Part shown: positions 1-6,580 of the stretch, one piece after another
How the letters are laid out: each line of letters opens with the position of its first letter
Position numbering within the stretch: position 1 is the stretch's first letter
DNA from: Kiritimatiellales bacterium
Lineage (GTDB): Bacteria > Verrucomicrobiota > Kiritimatiellia > Kiritimatiellales > Pontiellaceae
Reading direction: 5' to 3'
Assembly (NCBI GenBank): GCA_030630445.1
Contig: DAOVNC010000002.1
Location: 1-32,684, forward strand
Length of the DNA: 32,684 nucleotides
Notes under the pieces: generated by a model
Databases searched by the model: none
What the model was told of the DNA's origin: nothing
What the model saw: the letters and a program-made list of their open reading frames with translations, nothing else
Translations under genes and position numbers: made by a program

Positions 1-340
1 CATCGGCGGCCTGGTGGGTTTCGGGGAAGGCGCGTTTGCGCTCCTCGACGACGAGCGGCAGGCCGCGCTCGGCAAAGAAGTCGAACGTCTCCCGCACTGC
101 AAAGCGCGAGAAAGGGGAAAAGAGAAACTTGGCGCCATCGCCGAAAGAAGAAAGGAAGGTGCGGGTGTCGAACTCCGCGTTGGTAATGTTGCAGCGCCCG
201 CCGCCGGTCAGGTTCAGCTTTTCGCCAAACGTCCGGTTCTTTTCCACTAGCAGCACGCGGCGGCCATATTCCGCGGCATGCCCAGCCGCCATCATGCCCG
301 CCGGTCCGCCACCCACAACAACTACATCGAAACGTTCCAT
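1..340 (-). CDS. HI0933/YhiN (BaiN)-type NAD(P)/FAD-dependent oxidoreductase, partial
   Basis: About 113 N-terminal residues are present, read on the minus strand from an ATG at 338-340 and running off the left edge. The protein starts MERFDVVVVGGGPAGMMAA, a Rossmann FAD-binding GxGxxG motif. It continues with GEKLNLTGGGRCNITN, the signature of the HI0933/YhiN flavoprotein family. These cytosolic flavoproteins bind FAD; most have no proven substrate, and the BaiN branch is annotated as a bile-acid reductase. No clear Shine-Dalgarno precedes the ATG, but the start fits the family because the FAD motif begins within ten residues. Two GTATAC palindromes lie 110-180 bp upstream and may control it. 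Family assignment is firm; substrate is unknown. Confidence 0.9.
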   Translation of the reverse strand, partial: MERFDVVVVGGGPAGMMAAGHAAEYGRRVLLVEKNRTFGEKLNLTGGGRCNITNAEFDTRTFLSSFGDGAKFLFSPFSRFAVRETFDFFAERGLPLVVEERKRAFPETHQAAD

Positions 341-447
341 GCGCGGGAATCTAGCAGATGGTTTCGCCGATGCAATTCATACGGCCATTCAGGTGTGCTT
401 CTTCGCGTGGATTCGGCTAAGACACTCCAAATCGGGCACTGTTTTTC

Positions 448-463
448 ATATAGTATACGATAT
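448..463. promoter_or_regulatory. GTATAC-centred imperfect palindrome, operator candidate 1
   Basis: ATATAGTATACGATAT is a dyad around GTATAC with one mismatched pair. On the minus strand it contains TATACT, which could be a -10 element for the flavoprotein gene starting at 340. It shares its core with the perfect palindrome at 499-516. Their centres lie 52 bp apart, close to five helical turns. No binding protein is encoded in the window. Confidence 0.45.
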
Positions 464-498
464 ATTTTGCCTCAAAATTGGCCCTATTTCGGTGGTTT

Positions 499-516
499 TA
501 TGTCGTATACGACATA
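499..516. promoter_or_regulatory. Perfect 18-bp palindrome, operator candidate 2
   Basis: TATGTCGTATACGACATA equals its own reverse complement over all 18 bases. The inner TCGTATACGA resembles the TnGT-n-ACnA dyads of FadR-subfamily GntR regulators such as UxuR, but that comparison comes from memory of consensus sequences. With 448-463 it forms a phased pair upstream of the minus-strand flavoprotein gene. Confidence 0.55.
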
Positions 517-546
517 ATTTTGTGCGGCGTTTTTTATGGGGATACG

Positions 547-577
547 CAAAAAAGGCACCCCTTTCGGAGTGCCTTTC
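547..577 (-). terminator. Rho-independent terminator downstream of the hcp 3' fragment
   Basis: Read on minus, AAAGGCAC and GTGCCTTT arms enclose a GAAA-type loop and are followed by a run of T. It is a divergent copy of the hairpin at 2494-2521, so it belongs to the duplicated hcp 3' end. Confidence 0.75.
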
Positions 578-802
578 CTATTAACCGATAACGATTAACT
601 GCTAACTGCCGCTAGGCTCCGAGGCACTGTGCCATATCGGCCTCGACGGTGGTGGTGGGTGCAATGTTGAAGTTGTCAACGAGCACTTGCAGCACGGTCG
701 GGGTGATGAAGGCCCGGCAGGGTCGGGCCGAGTTTGATATCCTTGATGCCCAGATGCAACAGGGACAGCAGGATGCAGACGGCTTTCTGCTCGTACGAGA
801 GG
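573..802. repeat. Direct repeat copy A (duplicated 3' end of hcp)
   Basis: About 230 bp match 2517-2750 with only three substitutions and three short indels: a missing A near 580, an extra C near 713 and a missing triplet near 796. The hairpin to the left (547-577) is also related to the one at 2494-2521. The two copies run in the same direction and bracket the two-gene insert. Similarity stops abruptly after the GAGAGG at 797-802. Confidence 0.9.
612..802 (-). pseudogene. hcp: Truncated 3' fragment of hcp
   Basis: This is the last ~64 codons of a hybrid cluster protein gene on the minus strand, homologous to the C-terminus of the intact hcp at 2558-4150. It keeps [17 protein letters not shown] but lacks the Trp codon before YEQKAV. 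An extra C near 713 shifts the frame, so the original MAQCLGA ending is no longer read. An ATG at 805-807 could start a ~38-residue product, but most of the protein, including nearly all cluster ligands, is missing. It is best read as a relic created when the neighbouring insert arrived. Confidence 0.88.
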
Positions 803-814
803 TTCATTTTGGCA

Positions 815-842
815 TGAGGCACCCTCCATTCTAATCCGGACA
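815..842 (-). promoter_or_regulatory. Degenerate copy of the TGTCC-N18 promoter-like motif
   Basis: On minus, TGTCCGG starts at 842 and after 18 bases is followed by CCTCA instead of CGTCT. Its interior resembles the motifs at 7564-7591 and 13878-13905. It faces the hcp fragment. The mismatched -10 makes function doubtful. Confidence 0.25.
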
Positions 843-883
843 GTTTAATTTACAATCTACCTTCCATAAATTTTATAAGTCTA

Positions 884-911
884 TTGACTATTGTTAGGGG
901 GGGGGTAGCAT
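884..911 (+). promoter_or_regulatory. Candidate promoter with a G9 tract in its spacer
   Basis: TTGACT (884-889) and TAGCAT (906-911) are separated by 16 bases that include nine consecutive G (897-905). It lies about 115 bp upstream of the first gene of the two-gene insert. Gain of one G would give the optimal 17-base spacer, so slipped-strand changes could alter expression. The -10 matches the consensus at four of six positions. Confidence 0.4.
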
Positions 912-1025
912 CGCGTGCAGATGTAGGAGACTCCAGCTTTCACGGATGCTCGGATTGAAACTGAAAAGTTCAAGATACCTGAAATAAAAAATGGTGAAAC
1001 TAATTAAATTAGGGAAGGAAATAGT

Positions 1026-1586
1026 ATGGGAAAAACAATCATAATTCTATTAGCAAGCATGGTTGCCGGGGTTAGCTTGGAAAGTAGTGCCGCCTCCAAT
1101 TGTGCCAGACATCCCTACCTCATGAAAGCGATCTATCAACGAGATTTATCCGATTCTGAAAAAGATGAAGAGCGCCTAAATGGAAATGGTTGGCCCTTTG
1201 ACCATCATCATGATTTTGGAATTTTGGTTGAAAATGCAGATACTGATCCTCTGGCTGAGTGTGAGTTCACTATAGGATTATTTGCGGATAGCTTCTCGGA
1301 AGCTGCTGTTGGATTCTTGAACTATCTGGGTAGTGGTTTTGATGATATGGTTGGTTGGGTGGATGCTACTGTCAAGCCATCAAATGAAAGTAGAGGATAT
1401 GTTCTTGAAGTTGAAATAATAGACGCTACTGATTATGGAAATTGGAGGGCGCAACTCGATCCAGGAAAGGGAAGTACCTTGTTGCTGGGCCCAAAACCAG
1501 ATGGGTATCATTTGGCGCTACAGATGTGTCAACAGTATGCAGCCACACAATTCAACAGCATCTTTCCCGTTAAGGTTCACCAGTGA
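1026..1586 (+). CDS. Exported protein of unknown function (insert gene 1)
   Basis: 186 residues with a strong start: GGAAGGAAATAGT precedes the ATG. The N-terminus MGKTIIILLASMVAGVSL followed by SSAAS is a classic Sec signal peptide, so the product is probably periplasmic or secreted. The mature part has three cysteines (in SNCARH, LAECEF and LQMCQQ), an acidic and glycine-rich middle, and a WPFDHHHDFG segment with three consecutive histidines that could bind metal. I do not recognise the family. It overlaps the next gene by one base (TGATG) and is surely co-transcribed. Its codon use is clearly richer in A and T than the flanking genes, which with the direct repeats suggests recent acquisition. 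Confidence 0.75.
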   Translation: MGKTIIILLASMVAGVSLESSAASNCARHPYLMKAIYQRDLSDSEKDEERLNGNGWPFDHHHDFGILVENADTDPLAECEFTIGLFADSFSEAAVGFLNYLGSGFDDMVGWVDATVKPSNESRGYVLEVEIIDATDYGNWRAQLDPGKGSTLLLGPKPDGYHLALQMCQQYAATQFNSIFPVKVHQ

Positions 1587-2443
1587 TGAAAAAAATTATT
1601 ATAATGTTTATTTTGGCGTCTGCTTTGCCGGTAACAGCCAACGATTCGGAGTCCGCAGCAGTTACCCTTTTTAAAGAAATAATGGAGATTAAAGATATTG
1701 ATATAAACTCGCTTGACATAGAACTTCTTACGCAAGATCTATCCTTAAGTTCAAATTCGCCGGGAATATGCAGTGCGATTGTATATGCCTTGTACGGTTC
1801 AGCCAAACAAGGCTCATCGCTAGGGGTAGCCAAGGCAATAAATTATACTGACCGACTGCTCCCCGATGAAATTATTAAGAGCTCCAAGAAGTTTTTAATG
1901 GCAACAATAGAAGGACACACAAATCTTACCACAAGAACAATGTCGAACGTAGCTCTTGCCTTCTCCTTTCCTGGCGATGAAGAGGTTGCAGAGTGGCTCA
2001 GCACTCGGTATTTCTTCTCCGACATATCCGTTCGCGATAAGTCTGATATAATTCGGGCCATGGGGATAGGCGGATATAATACCTATAGTACAACTTTGGT
2101 TGTTAAGGATGGATTGTCGGGGGGTAGTGCGCATTTAGTGGGTAATGCTGCTACCTGTATACAACGAAATTTGGAGAAATATACATCCTTTCTTCCTGAT
2201 TGTGCCGCGTCGTTTCTGACCTTGGAGAAACGCGAGCAAGCGGATCCAAAAAGTTTTACTGATTATTTCGGAAGTATACATAGATGCTATGCAAGCTTGG
2301 GCCAAACTATTTTAATGTATGGCGACGAAGCCCAGACCTATCTTCCCCTTTTTGAACGGCTCTTAGATCAGACTGATCATCCATATGTCAAAGAGATGGT
2401 CTATCAGTTAAAAATGACAAGGGAGGAGAAGGGAACTCCCTGA
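1586..2443 (+). CDS. Exported alpha-helical protein of unknown function (insert gene 2)
   Basis: 285 residues from the ATG at 1586, which overlaps the stop of the preceding gene; an upstream in-frame GTG is less likely. MKKIIIMFILASALPVTAND is a Sec signal peptide. The mature part is mostly helical and looks like irregular HEAT/ARM-type repeats, for example SDIIRAMGIGGYNTY and LPLFERLLDQTDHPYVKEMV, but no named family is recognised. The pair may form an exported two-protein unit such as an effector with its partner; this is a guess from layout only. The gene ends in a tandem 9-bp duplication (GAACTCCCT twice) that covers its stop codon. It shares the AT-rich composition of gene 1. Confidence 0.75.
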   Translation: MKKIIIMFILASALPVTANDSESAAVTLFKEIMEIKDIDINSLDIELLTQDLSLSSNSPGICSAIVYALYGSAKQGSSLGVAKAINYTDRLLPDEIIKSSKKFLMATIEGHTNLTTRTMSNVALAFSFPGDEEVAEWLSTRYFFSDISVRDKSDIIRAMGIGGYNTYSTTLVVKDGLSGGSAHLVGNAATCIQRNLEKYTSFLPDCAASFLTLEKREQADPKSFTDYFGSIHRCYASLGQTILMYGDEAQTYLPLFERLLDQTDHPYVKEMVYQLKMTREEKGTP

Positions 2444-2493
2444 ACTCCCTGAAGCATTCCTTTTGTCTCTGTGAATACCTGGAGGCATAAGCA

Positions 2494-2521
2494 AAAGGCG
2501 CCCCCCGTGAGGAGCGCCTTT
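2494..2521. terminator. Bidirectional hairpin terminator between insert gene 2 and hcp
   Basis: AAAGGCGC and GCGCCTTT arms flank a short loop. On minus it ends hcp with a short T run; on plus it can end the two-gene insert. It is the partner of the hairpin at 547-577. Confidence 0.7.
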
Positions 2522-2750
2522 CCTAATTAACCGATAACGATTAACTGCTAACTGCCGCTAGGCCCCGAGGCACTGTGCCATGTCGGCCTCGACGGTGGTG
2601 GTGGGTGCGATGTTGAAGTTGTCAACGAGCACTTGCAGCACGGTCGGGGTGATGAAGGCCGGCAGGGTCGGGCCGAGTTTGATATCCTTGATGCCCAGAT
2701 GCAACAGGGACAGCAGGATGCAGACGGCTTTCTGCTCGTACCACGAGAGG
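2517..2750. repeat. Direct repeat copy B (3' end of intact hcp)
   Basis: This is the reference copy of the ~230-bp repeat: the hcp coding end plus its downstream flank. Copy A at 573-802 is nearly identical. Together they bracket about 1.7 kb of foreign-looking DNA. Confidence 0.9.
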
Positions 2751-4150
2751 ATGAAGGACAGCGGCAGGTCGTTCACACCGCAGTCGAAAGCACCGGCAAG
2801 AGCCACGGCCACTTGGACGGCCGAGTAGGCATCGTTGCACTGGCCCATGTCGAGCAGGCGCGGAATACCGCCGATATCGCCAAACTCAAGCTTGTTGAAG
2901 CGGAACTTGCCGCAGGCCAGCGTCAGGATCACGCTGTCATTCGGCACGGCTTCGGCAAACTCGGTGAAGTAGTTGCGTCCCGACTTCGCGCCGTCGCACC
3001 CGCCGATCAGGAAGAAGTGCTTGAGATCGCCGCTCTTGACGGCCTCGATGATTTGCGGTGCCACGCCGAGTACGGCGTTGTGGCCAAAGCCGGTCAGGAT
3101 GGTTTTTTCCTCTTCGGTTTCCGGGAACCCGTCGGCCGCCAAGGCCGCGTCGATGACGGGCGTGAAGTCGCCGTCGGAAATGTGCTGGACGTCCGGCCAC
3201 CGTACGAGGCCGCAGGTGAAGATGCGTGCCTTGTAGTTTTCCTTCGGCTTCTGGATGCAGTTGGTGGTCATCAGGATCGAACCCGGGAAGGCTTCGAACT
3301 CAGAGCGCTGGTCCTGCCATGCGCCACCATAGTTGCCGACGAGGTGCGGATACTTTTTGAGTTCCGGATAGCCGTGGCAAGGAAGCATTTCGCCGTGGGT
3401 GTAGATGTTGATGCCTTTGCCTTCGGTCTGCTTGAGCAGCAGTTCGAGGTCTTTCAGGTCGTGGCCCGAAATAAGGATCGCCTTGCCTTGAACCGCCGCA
3501 ATATTCACGGGGGTCGGGACGGGGTGGCCATAGGTGTCGGTGTTGGCGGCGTCGAGCAGTCCCATCACGGTCAGGTTGATCTCGCCGGTCTTCAGCGCGA
3601 GGGCAACGAGCTCGTCGACGGACGGCGCGGGGTTGAGCAGGAAGGCCATCGCCTCGTGGAAGAAGGCGAAGACGCTGTCGTCTTCCTTTTCGAGAATGAA
3701 GGCGTGGTCGGCATAGGCCGCGGTGCCTTTCAGGCCGTAGAGGATCAACTCTTGCAGGCCGGTAACATCCGGGCCGAGCGTGTCCATGCGGCTTTCGATG
3801 CCGACTTTTTCGCCTTGGGAAATCAGACCGTCGAGATCGCTAGGCAATTCCCAGTCGCCGCCCATCTCCTTCAGTACCTGTGCTCCGCGGCTGATGATGC
3901 CGGCCAGATCGTTGGGGTCGAAGTTGACGTTGGTGACGGTGGTGAAAAGACCTTCCATCACAAACAGGTCGGCCTCGCGGGTGGTGTTGCCGGCCTGGCG
4001 TGCTGCGTGTGCTTTTTCGGAAATCTTTTTGCACACCTGCATCAACAGGTCTTGCAGGGCCGCGGTTTCCGGATCTTTTCCGCATACGCCGAACGCGGTG
4101 CAACCCGTCGACTGGCTGGTTTGTTCGCACTGATAACAGAACATGCTCAT
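2558..4150 (-). CDS. hcp: Hybrid cluster protein (hydroxylamine reductase), class I
   Basis: 530 residues, the usual class I length. The N-terminus carries Cys5-x2-Cys8-x8-Cys17-x5-Cys23, the compact [4Fe-4S] pattern of strict-anaerobe class I Hcp rather than the wider spacing of the E. coli type. Hybrid-cluster ligands are all visible: ISGHDLKD (His), THGEMLPCHG (Glu), TTNCIQKP (Cys), GGCDGAKSG (persulfide Cys), LACGKFRFN (Cys), MGQCNDAYSA (Cys) and WYEQKAV (Glu, Lys). Family members reduce hydroxylamine and act as cytosolic NO reductases in nitrosative stress. GAGGAA precedes the start; ATG at 4144 is an alternative (MSM). A 17-bp palindrome lies at 4188-4204. There is no hcr reductase next to it. 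Its 3' end is duplicated at 573-802. Confidence 0.97.
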   Translation of the reverse strand: MSMFCYQCEQTSQSTGCTAFGVCGKDPETAALQDLLMQVCKKISEKAHAARQAGNTTREADLFVMEGLFTTVTNVNFDPNDLAGIISRGAQVLKEMGGDWELPSDLDGLISQGEKVGIESRMDTLGPDVTGLQELILYGLKGTAAYADHAFILEKEDDSVFAFFHEAMAFLLNPAPSVDELVALALKTGEINLTVMGLLDAANTDTYGHPVPTPVNIAAVQGKAILISGHDLKDLELLLKQTEGKGINIYTHGEMLPCHGYPELKKYPHLVGNYGGAWQDQRSEFEAFPGSILMTTNCIQKPKENYKARIFTCGLVRWPDVQHISDGDFTPVIDAALAADGFPETEEEKTILTGFGHNAVLGVAPQIIEAVKSGDLKHFFLIGGCDGAKSGRNYFTEFAEAVPNDSVILTLACGKFRFNKLEFGDIGGIPRLLDMGQCNDAYSAVQVAVALAGAFDCGVNDLPLSFILSWYEQKAVCILLSLLHLGIKDIKLGPTLPAFITPTVLQVLVDNFNIAPTTTVEADMAQCLGA

Positions 4151-4187
4151 TTTTATTCCTCGCTAGGTTAATTTTTAAACAATCCAA

Positions 4188-4204
4188 TCTACAACTGTTG
4201 TAGA
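4188..4204. promoter_or_regulatory. Perfect 8+1+8 palindrome upstream of hcp
   Basis: TCTACAACTGTTGTAGA is an exact dyad around the T at 4196, with its centre about 46 bp upstream of the hcp start codon. The TACA/TGTA half-sites recall operators of the BlaI/MecI/CopY family, and the sequence does not resemble the TTGTGA-type HcpR site. It is probably the operator that controls hcp; the regulator is not in the window. Confidence 0.6.
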
Positions 4205-4283
4205 CGATGCCGGGGATTATGCATAGCTCAGAATTTCAATCATTGATTTGAGTCAAGAACCCTGGATTTTATGGAAAAGGGTT

Positions 4284-5606
4284 TTACACCACCCATGGTT
4301 TCCGGTGCGGGAAGTCGAGCATGCGGTTGGCTTCGTCGTCCCCGATAAACCGTTCGGCCTTTGGATCCCACTTGAGTTTTCTGCCGAGCTTCATGGCAAT
4401 GTGATGGATCACGCAGACGCTATTGGAGCGGTGCCCGGCTTCGACGGGGTTGCACGGATCCTTGCGGGTGCGCATGCTACGCAGGAAGTCGGCCTCGTGG
4501 TTTTTGCTTTCGTAGAGGTGGATTCCATCGTCGGGAATCTTTTCGCGGAAGATGGCGCGGTCGGGGGCCTTGAATCCGCCGCGATCCACCCAGATCCAGC
4601 CATCGGAGCCAATGAATTTCACGCCGGGATTTCCGTTATGCGAAACCATCTTGACGCCATTGGCATACATCGCTTCGGCTTGGTAGCCGACATGGACATC
4701 GAAGAGCCCGCGTTTGGGAAAGTCGGCGGTGGCTTTAATCTCCACCGGGCCGGAGGTGGTGTCGAGGCCAAGCCCCCACTGGGCAATATCGTACATGTGC
4801 GCGCCCCATCCAGTGATCATGCCGCGGCAGTACGCTTCGATCTGCAGCCAGCCGGGCCGCGAGAATCCTTTTTGCGGATGAACCCCTCGAACGGCATAGG
4901 GAACCTCTGGTGCTGGACCGATCCACATGTCGTAGTCGAGGTTGGTGGGTACGGGCGACTGCGCCGGATCGCCGGTGCCGTGGTCGGTCGGCACCACTAC
5001 CTCGATCTCCTGGAGCTTTCCGATGAAGCCGTTGCGCACCAGTTCGCAGGTCTTGCGGAAATAGATGCTCGAACGCTGCTGCGCGCCGGTCTGCAAAATC
5101 ACCTTGTTGCGCCGAACGGCCTCGACCAATTTCTGGCCCTCGACGATGGAATAGGTCAGCGGTTTCTGGAGGTAGATATCCTTTTTTGCGTTGGCCGCCG
5201 CAATGGCGTTGACGGCATGCTGATGATCCGGCGTGGCAATGATTACGCCGTCGATATCCGGCGAGGCCAGTAGCTTGCGGAAATCCTGGTAGACCTTGAC
5301 GTCAACCGTTATGCCCTTGTCCGCATATTTCTTTTCCAAATCCTTTTTGGCCTGCTGGGCGCGGTTGAGGTCGACATCGCACACGGCCGTGATGCGGGCG
5401 TTGATGCCTTTGTCCGCCCCGCAGCTCACCATCGCAAACATATTGCTGCGTCCCATGCGCCCCGAGCCGATGCAACCAATGCGCAGCACCTGCTCCGCTC
5501 CCAGCACCCCCGAGGGAAGGATGAACGGTGCGGCGGCGACTCCGGCCGAAATGTTTAGGAACGTATTTCGTGAAAGCGTTGTGCTGTTTTTCATTCTATT
5601 TTTCAT
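4284..5606 (-). CDS. Gfo/Idh/MocA-family oxidoreductase, exported type
   Basis: 440 residues starting at the ATG at 5604-5606. AGGAG lies seven bases before this start; longer in-frame starts up to 5756 run deep into the upstream gene. It overlaps that gene by 11 bp. The N-terminus has a Tat-like leader, STTLSRNTFLNISAG, then a hydrophobic AAAPFILPSGVLGA, but the second arginine is Asn. The NAD(P)-binding motif is RIGCIGSGRMGRSN, followed by YLQKPLTYS, the conserved Lys-containing motif of the family, and a C-terminal alpha/beta domain. Such enzymes oxidise or reduce sugars and inositols; the exact substrate is unknown. It is the last gene of the ThuA-DUF6807-Gfo set, a common trio in PVC bacteria that degrade glycans. 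Confidence 0.93.
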   Translation of the reverse strand: MKNRMKNSTTLSRNTFLNISAGVAAAPFILPSGVLGAEQVLRIGCIGSGRMGRSNMFAMVSCGADKGINARITAVCDVDLNRAQQAKKDLEKKYADKGITVDVKVYQDFRKLLASPDIDGVIIATPDHQHAVNAIAAANAKKDIYLQKPLTYSIVEGQKLVEAVRRNKVILQTGAQQRSSIYFRKTCELVRNGFIGKLQEIEVVVPTDHGTGDPAQSPVPTNLDYDMWIGPAPEVPYAVRGVHPQKGFSRPGWLQIEAYCRGMITGWGAHMYDIAQWGLGLDTTSGPVEIKATADFPKRGLFDVHVGYQAEAMYANGVKMVSHNGNPGVKFIGSDGWIWVDRGGFKAPDRAIFREKIPDDGIHLYESKNHEADFLRSMRTRKDPCNPVEAGHRSNSVCVIHHIAMKLGRKLKWDPKAERFIGDDEANRMLDFPHRKPWVV

Positions 5607-6552
5607 TCTCATACTCCTTCCATAGGCGTTTAGCCTGTTCTTTGCTGATTTTTCCATCATAGACAAACATGCGGTAGCGGCGGGTGTATTTTTTCCCCGG
5701 CTCGAATTTCCACGGTTTTTCCTGCACCGGATTAAGGTTAACGAATATTGCGCCATTGTGCTGCTGCTTGTCCCAAGTGCGCAGCATTTCCGGATGGTCG
5801 CGGTTGTCCGGATGCCCCATCAGCAGCACCCCGGCGGTTCCACCGTCCGGCGTGGCGCCCTGTATGCGCGTCCAGTCGGCGCGGGTGAAGTTTGCTGTGG
5901 ACCGATCCTTGCCCTCACTGGTCAATATGGTGCTGGTGTCCTTGTTCCACGATGCCGCGCCACGGTAGCCAAATCCGCTGTAGCGATATGGGGAGACTTC
6001 CACCGGATGCTCCGTTGCGCAACGGTGGGTGATCTCTATATCAAGGTAGTAGCCATTGGCTGCCGATTTCTTGAAGCCGGTAATGCGCACGCTGGTTTCT
6101 TCGTTCAACACCACCAGCGGCCCACCGGGTGCGGTGCGGTCAATATAGTCACTTTCCGAAACGAACCCGTTGTCCAGTACCGTCGCCTGGCGTCCTTGGA
6201 TCAGTCCTTTGCCCTTTTGCAACTCCCAGCAGACGATCTTGCGGCCATCCACCTCGATGTATTTCCACGGCCACCAAACCCCGAAATGATGCAAATGGTC
6301 CTTCGGCTGCAAATCCGTTACCGCAAAGCCCGACGGCGTTCTGAGCGGGTGGATGAAATTGCTGCCCTTGAACGCATCCCCGCCCTTCGGGTTTTGCATG
6401 GGCAAAACCTGATAGCCCAGCAATTCTTGTCCGTCGTGTCCGATGGTTAGCCGCTTCCCGTCGTTTTGAATCTCCAGTGCGGTTCCGGCCTGCACTGCGA
6501 TGTGGGCGAGCAAAATGCCGGAAATTAAAACCGCTCGATTCAATGTCTTCAT
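5596..6552 (-). CDS. DUF6807 (PmoA-like) secreted protein
   Basis: 318 residues with a signal peptide (MKTLNRAVLISGILLAHIAV, cleavage probably near QAGTA). The family hallmark DHLHHFGVWWPW is present, with the histidine pair and tryptophans typical of this beta-sandwich fold. The C-terminal PGKKYTRRYRMFVYDGKIS also fits. AGAGG precedes the start at a good distance. Family members occur beside Gfo/Idh/MocA and ThuA genes in polysaccharide loci of Bacteroidetes, Planctomycetes and Verrucomicrobia. No biochemical activity is established; a carbohydrate-binding or mutarotase-like role is speculation. It is translated with the downstream Gfo gene (11-bp overlap) and starts 28 bp after the ThuA stop. 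Confidence 0.88.
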   Translation of the reverse strand: MKTLNRAVLISGILLAHIAVQAGTALEIQNDGKRLTIGHDGQELLGYQVLPMQNPKGGDAFKGSNFIHPLRTPSGFAVTDLQPKDHLHHFGVWWPWKYIEVDGRKIVCWELQKGKGLIQGRQATVLDNGFVSESDYIDRTAPGGPLVVLNEETSVRITGFKKSAANGYYLDIEITHRCATEHPVEVSPYRYSGFGYRGAASWNKDTSTILTSEGKDRSTANFTRADWTRIQGATPDGGTAGVLLMGHPDNRDHPEMLRTWDKQQHNGAIFVNLNPVQEKPWKFEPGKKYTRRYRMFVYDGKISKEQAKRLWKEYENEK

Positions 6553-6580
6553 GCAAGCCTCTGTTTTCGGGACTGGGTCT

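Noticed and set aside
2432-2452. GAACTCCCT tandem duplication at the end of insert gene 2
   Set aside because: Only two units; a simple slippage event with no sign of function.
2633-4171. A 512-codon open frame on plus, opposite hcp
   Set aside because: It is antisense to a gene with all hcp cluster ligands conserved; the translation is low-complexity valine/glycine/arginine-rich and matches no family.
4248-5273. A 341-codon open frame on plus, opposite Gfo/Idh/MocA
   Set aside because: The minus frame has the Rossmann and QKP motifs; the plus frame is a mirror artefact.
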